Source: Glycine soja
Taxonomy: Eukaryota > Streptophyta > Magnoliopsida > Fabales > Fabaceae
DNA length: 64,000 nt
Direction: 5' to 3'
Assembly (NCBI RefSeq): GCF_004193775.1
Contig: NC_041008.1
Span: 44,549,136-44,613,135 of the forward strand
Position numbers and translations under genes: made by a program. Shown piece after piece: positions 58,189-64,000 of this stretch (the first letter of the stretch is position 1; each line of letters begins with the position of its first letter). The notes beneath the pieces are model-generated. The model worked only from the letters and a program-made list of their open reading frames with translations, did not search any database and had not been told where the DNA came from.

Positions 58189-60063
58189 AATACCAAGTAC
58201 AAAAATTCAAGCAAATACAAAATGAAGAATAAATTAAATCACCACAAAATGATTAAAGAATCAATAATTTGTAATGTCACTATTATTTTGTTGTTAATCT
58301 TCGCCATATGAATGAAGTGTTTTCGTACCAATTATATAAGGACAAATGAACACCCCAAAAATAATTTCCAAAAATTCTAGAACTGGTATAGAGCCTCTCC
58401 TGAGAGGAGAAGCTTCCAAAAATTGACGGGCAAACCCTAACCAAAGTAGGGCAGGACTCACCCGTCGTGTATTGTGTGTTCGAAATAATAGGTGTTGGCG
58501 CGACCCACCGTCACTAAACGATCATTGACGAGTCGCCTTTCACCCCCTGACAGGACAGGTTGGTTTCAACATACCTGCTGTGCTTTATTTATATTCAGCT
58601 CCCCACTCTTCAGTTTACAAAACATCTGATGTGGGACTTGCAACGTTATTTTGTTTGTTTCAACTTTAAATCCCAAAACTCCTAATAAATAGACAATCAT
58701 ATACCTATTGTAGCCTTAATTCATTAATCTTTTTAACCTTAACTGCCTTTCACTGAGTAAGGTTTTTCTCTGTTGAGTTTGTTCTTCATAACATCTTCCA
58801 CACAAATGCAGAGGGAGTGTGTCCCTCTAATAGTGGGACGCCCTTTCAATTAATACAGAAGAGACCGTAAAATCTTAGTTTCAACTTTCAGCAGTTGGAA
58901 ATTTCTAAAATAATGCCTGAATTGGAGATCTCATTTTCCTCGTATGTGATACGGAAAGAATTTCTCGGTCGTTTGTACCTGCTTTGGTTTATTTTATAGA
59001 CAGCTCCCCACTCTTTAGCTTATGAAATGTCCGATGTGGGACTTGCAATGGGACGTTTCAGTCATTTCATAGAACTAGAATTCTTACATGTGCAAATTTG
59101 AATTCTGTTTTGAATTTTTTATGTAGTGTAATTGATTATTCAATGTTTTTTTTTAATAAATATTAAATAGAAGGTTATTATAATTAAAATTAAAAGTATA
59201 TATTTTAATGTATACAGTATAAAAATTCACTCAAATGATTGGACTATTCTAAAAATTTACCCGCCAATAATTTGATTCTTTAAATATTTATGATGCTATA
59301 TATAAATGAGTCTTTTAAATAATCAAAATAAAAACCATGTATTGTATTTTAGTTTTTGTTAGCATTACGTGAACTTTTGAATTATTAGATTAATAAGTTA
59401 GTCTGGAAATTGTTGAAGAGTTAAATGTTAAGCTATATAATTTATTTGTACAAATTGTATTTTGATTATATTATGTTAATTACATTAATAAATAGAAAAT
59501 ATTGAGTATAAAAAAATAAATTTAATTTATATTTATCTACCTTCATAAAAGGGTTACAACAATTTTTATCATTATGTTTGTTGTATAATTATATATAAAA
59601 AATACTTTGTCACAGTTTTTTATTACACTTTCTTTTGCCCGAACTATAATGTAGTTTTTTTTTTATCTCTTTTCTTTCTTTTCATGTCAAATGATTTAAT
59701 ATACTATTACATTACAATAGATATAATAGGAGGTAGAGGAAAAATATTGCAATCAAACATTTTTCTATAAATATTTGTTGAACGGGCACTGTTACCAGCA
59801 ATTTATTCACAATATATAAATATTATTCTAAACATTTGCTGGCCCTATTAATTTATTAATATATCTTCATCCTAGAAAATAGAAATCTGCTTTGTTGGTT
59901 TTCTAACAACTACTACTTGTCACCGCCATTCAACGTTCGCCACAGTGACTCTTCAATCTTCAATCCAGATGGCAGATGCTATAATAAGAAATAATTGGAA
60001 CAGCCAAATTCAGAAATGGCGAATTGAGAACTGTATCGAGTATCGACTCTCTGATGACATCAA
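58189..60063. other. spacer between the lipase pseudogene and the GGCT-like gene
   Basis: It holds two copies of a TRIM-like repeat and otherwise AT-rich DNA. No gene was recognised. The 3' untranslated region of the minus-strand gene probably takes up the last 200 bp. Confidence 0.5.
58572..59049 (-). repeat. paired TRIM/LTR-like repeat copies
   Basis: Copies at 58572-58644 and 58976-59049 share, on the minus strand, TTGCAAGTCCCACATC, then AAGAGTGGGGAGCTG, a TATAAA-type box and GCAGGTA. CCCACATCGG-type sequence followed by a TATA box is typical of LTRs of short TRIM-like retroelements in legumes. I could not find a matching primer-binding site between them, so a TRIM assignment is tentative. 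Confidence 0.45.
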
Positions 60064-62889
60064 TCAACCACCATAACGGGTTTTCAAAGACTCAGGTGGC
60101 TCTTCTTCCAAGATGCTTGTACCCACTTTTTCAAAGTACTGACGTATGGTCGTTTTACGGTCAGCAAGGAAAGTATGATCCAAAAAGTTATTGTGGACTT
60201 CATCGCCAAGGCTTTTTGCAGCCAGGACACTGCAACAATTCAATACCATCCGTTAATTTTATAAATACATGTCAAATTACATTAGTGTTAAACGTCATTT
60301 AACAGAAAATAATTATATGCCTCTCTTAAATATAACATATACTGCACTAGCAATGATATAGTATTGTGACAAACATATGGTTTGATACATAAAGGATTAA
60401 TATACATGCTAGACAATGATCTAACCCAGTGCCCCAGAAAAAAAAAATGTTTGTGTGCAAATACAGTAATAGTTTATCTATTAACTGATACGTTAAAACA
60501 CAAGAGGCTAATATAACACTTTCATTTAAGTATTTCGAATCCATAAATAAATAAAACATAAGACCTCATAAGCAATGACTTTAGTGTTATTAATTAATTA
60601 ATATGACAGGCTACTTACCAGTGACGAAGATAAACACGGCATGGGAAAACATCATCCCGCCAAATCTTATGGATCTTATATTCTCCGTATTGTTCAAAAT
60701 ATTTTTCCCTGCCCTCTGTTAAAAAAAGGTCACAGACATATGGTATGTAAATATAGGAGGAGGAGAAAAGATAAAAACTCACACGCTGATACGAGGCAGA
60801 GTAAGTTTCACCCTGTAACATCTCAATTAATCTAGTTTGATGTGATGCAAACTCAATACAATGCTGGCTTCTTATTAGCTCAAAGTAATAATGAAATATT
60901 AAGAAACCTTAACAAGGAACCAATGCTACTAGGAGGTAATTATGACAGCCTCTCTTTGATAATTCCAAATTTGCATTCTCATGTCGAAGATATAATTGAC
61001 ATGCCCTTATAACTTTTTCTAGTTAGTTTAATTTTAAATTGATAAATATGATTAAGATGTTTAAATTAATTGGGATTTATATTTATATTTTATTTATCAA
61101 TCAGCGTTAGTTGTAGGTTTTGTTAATGAGAACAATCGAACTTATGATTTCTCATTCCTTCTCTTCTGCTGCATACCAAGTCGACCTTATTAACTTCTTA
61201 ATTATACATTTACATCAAGATAAATTTTTCAATTAACAAATACAAATTTTACTTTTTCAATTTTAAGACAATTAGAAGGAGAGCACGGTTCAATGGAAAG
61301 GATGGTATAGTGATCAAAATATCACATATGTCCTTTAAGGTGGTGTTAAAGAATATATTGTTAACACTCTTTTATATATAAATAAATAATAAACTGATAG
61401 GATAACTATATTGGAAGCAATACGGATAACATGGGAAATGTTACAAGTTAGTTGCAAAAGAAGTATGTTGTATTTTCAACAACAACAAAAAGTATGTTGT
61501 ATGAGTTACCAGTAAAATTTAAAAAAGAAGAGACAATCCATTTCATTTCTTACTCTTAAAACCCTAAGCGTAAGGCAGTTCAGTGTTTTTGCATAACCTA
61601 ATATTTTCTGACAGAATATAAACTTGGATGCTGTAACATTACCACTGCATCTAAATTTAAAGAATTCCTCATCAGTGTAAGAAGCACAGAGAACCTGCGT
61701 TTAACAATTAACACCATACATACGTTACGAATAAATCTAGCAAAAATAAAAGTTACTAAACTAAAAAACAAGATAAACGCTAAAAATAACATTTGAATAA
61801 CATACTGCTGGATTGATAAAGGGCTTCCCATCTAGTGTTTCAGGGACAACCTATTAGGGACAAAAAAAAATAAAAATATATCAAATTATATTTGGAACTC
61901 TTGAAGCAGGTGTCAAATTGGATATTACATTACATTTATCACGGGAACAAAAGCATATATAAGCAAATTAATTAACAACTCACAGCTAAAAAACGATATT
62001 CGCGCTCCCTTTCAATAAATGCTGGAATCTGAATCCGTTGAAAGAAAATAAAGTCCAATTGATCAGTTAAATCTTAAAAAATAGGTTCGCAAGTAGTAAT
62101 TGACAGACAGTAGTACTAGTACCTCTGTGTTCTTTATCTCAAAAACAGCTACAACAACGAATTCACCATCACATGGTTCAACAGAAAGGCCAGCAATTTC
62201 CTGGAAGCAAACAAACCCATTAAATGCAGACATTCAACAACCAATTATTGACATACGAAAACTCCTCTTCACATTTTTTTAGATTAGTAATACTGTATCT
62301 CTTCTAAATTTTCTTTTTAAAATTCTACACTAGTTGTGATTAATCTAATTAAATAATTAAATAGAACAGTAAAAAAAAAAGGGCAATAGAAAGGAAAATG
62401 TAAAGTTGTATAATTTTATTTTTATTTTTTTATCAAATGTAATATGAGAATGTTAATTTTCTTGGTGAGAGAGACAGATCTTTGTTCTCTTTAATATAAC
62501 CATCCAGCTCATCTTATATATTTAATATAATTTTATTTAAGGCAGGGAAAAGAAAAGAAGACCTGAGTTTTGATATTGGCAACACGGTGAGTGAAAAAGA
62601 TGCGTCCGACGGAGTTGAAGAGACGGCGGAAACCAGTTAACCGGGCGATTCGGAAGTTGACGAGGTCGGGGAAAGTGGTTCTGGCACTTGTCTCTGTGTC
62701 AAATATTTACAATAAGGACAGTGACATTCATTCACATAGGCTAGGGACAAATAAAGAGTACGTAGTAAAGATATAGTTACCGGAGAGGAGGGAACCGTAG
62801 CCGCAAATGGAGATGTAACCGTCTGGGGAGACTAAGGGTTCGAAATCGGAGTGGTGAGTGAGATCGAGAGAGGGCAACGGAATCGCCAT
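60064..62889 (-). CDS. conserved plant protein with GGCT-like GYGSL motif
   Basis: Eight exons on the minus strand, 62781-62889, 62563-62693, 62123-62200, 61984-62028, 61806-61850, 61643-61694, 60619-60715 and 60064-60229, join in frame to 240 residues. The protein begins MAIPLPSLDL and has ISICGYGSLLSE at residues 27-37, like the substrate-binding loop of gamma-glutamylcyclotransferase-fold proteins. Conserved-looking blocks follow: FPDLVNFRIARLTGFRRLF, FIEREREYRFLAVVPETLDG, YTDEEFFKF, IHKIWRDDVFPCRVYLRHC, FLDHTFLADRKTTIRQY and EEEPPESLKTRYGG at the end. I recall plant homologues of the same layout without an assigned function, so the GGCT reading rests on the motif alone. There is no signal peptide. 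Confidence 0.82.
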
Positions 62890-64000
62890 CGGAATGAATT
62901 GAAGAAGAAAGAAGATGGAGGGCGATTCTCTTGCACTGATTGGTTAATGGTTGGAGCAACCAACAAATAAGAACGCACGCACCCTTTTTATTCTGCACAA
63001 GTGTGCCCACTTGATGCACCCACACCTCACATTCGCTGTACCGGTACGCTTCATCATTTCTATTACTCAATCATTTTTTTTAATTATTACTAACATTCCT
63101 TGTCATTAATCTTCAATTCATCGGATCCAGAGGTAATTAAAATATTATCTGTATGCAGTAAAAAAGATATTATCTGTATTTTAATGAAACCTTTACAATT
63201 CATTTACACTCTATTTAGCAAAAAAAATAAGAGAGAGAAAGAGAAAAATGAAGGAAAAAAAAACAGGTATATTCTGCTGCAGTGCTCCTGTAGGTGAGCT
63301 TATTTATTTTTTCCACATTTGTCTAATTTCTCGCCTATATAACTTAACTCTCAAAATTAACTTTTTAATTATTTTAGATTTACTTGATATATTATAGATA
63401 TTTAAAGCGTAATAAAATTTATGTTAAGTTTTTTTTTCTAAATAAAATATATGTTAAGTGAATATTCGTAATCTAAATAAATATTTTAATTAATTATAAT
63501 TTCTATTTTTAAATAGAAAATAGGATAAATATGTTTTCAGTTCTCATATTTTATATTGTGCAATATAGTCCCTGAATTTTATATTATTTTATTTTTTATT
63601 CTGCCTTTCACATGGGTAACATCCACAATTAATTGAATTTGATTGGCCTATATAAGTCTTCTCTAGTTTATTTATGAGTGAGTTCTTACTATTCAGCTTT
63701 GTAAAACCTTCGATGTGGTAATCAAAATGGCAAGGTTTTGGGATGGGACACTTGACCCACAACCAAGGACTGTAGCAGATCCTGAGTGGTGCATGTGATT
63801 TTCTCTTTTTAAACATCATCTCAGAATTAGTGAAGGTAGTCTTTAGCCATTTCTGTGGATTGGCCCATAATTTGAGTGCTTGTATATTCACTCAGTAGTC
63901 TAAAATGAAGAACTTCGAGACTTTGTTTAGTTTGAGGATGGTTTTGTTTAAATTGATTGATTATGCTCCCCTGTAGATGTTTTCTGATGCTCCACTTTCA
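62890..64000. other. promoter of the GGCT-like gene and spacer
   Basis: The first 150 bp are the leader and promoter of the minus-strand gene. At 63640-63720 a further TRIM-like block (ACATCG near a TATATAGG box on the minus strand) is visible. No gene was recognised up to the window end. Confidence 0.45.

Overview
The window is plant nuclear DNA, most likely from a legume and probably Glycine (an inference from overall protein and repeat similarity, not a database hit). The support is intron-rich genes with GT..AG introns, AT-rich spacers, a PR-10 gene with its family-specific intron position, a plant isoprenylated metallochaperone-like gene, a plant GH28 gene, plant Ty1/copia elements, a hAT element and long inverted-repeat elements. 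There are no operons, CRISPR arrays or rRNA genes, and I recognised no tRNA.

Layout. 1-5.1 kb is a repeat-dense spacer with two long inverted-repeat elements and a small poly(A)-tailed retroposon. 5.1-7.3 kb is a tandem duplication: a dead 5' fragment of a PR-10 gene, then the intact PR-10 gene. 8.1-11.5 kb is an old, broken copia element on the minus strand. 12.35-13.3 kb is a three-exon HIPP-type gene on the plus strand. 14.5-25.7 kb is a 12-exon UTP5/WDR43 homologue on the minus strand; its intron 4 holds a 4.9 kb copia element with identical 205-bp LTRs and a GTTAG target duplication. 27.4-29.7 kb is a GH28 polygalacturonase-like gene (minus) that lacks two of the usual catalytic aspartates. 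30-38 kb is gene-poor. 38.0-44.1 kb is a 17-exon APUM24/PUF6-type gene (plus). 44.6-45.7 kb is a J-domain protein gene (minus). 47.2-48.9 kb is a PYL/RCAR abscisic-acid receptor pseudogene (minus) split by a 1.3 kb hAT element with an 8-bp target duplication. 52.8-58.2 kb is a lipase class 3 pseudogene (plus) with two inverted-repeat elements in one intron. 60.1-62.9 kb is an eight-exon gene (minus) for a conserved plant protein with a GGCT-like GYGSL motif.

How the genes relate. Two genes, UTP5/WDR43 (small-subunit processome) and APUM24 (pre-rRNA processing), both act in nucleolar ribosome biogenesis and carry promoter motifs common to such plant genes. The others look unrelated: defence (PR-10), metal binding and prenylation (HIPP), cell wall (GH28), chaperone (J protein). 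Exon structures were built by hand from reading frame, splice sites and intron phase; for all seven intact genes the phases close into one uninterrupted frame. The most notable features are the recent copia insertion inside an essential-type gene, the hAT insertion inside the receptor pseudogene, the catalytically altered GH28 protein, and the decayed duplicates of PR-10 and lipase genes.
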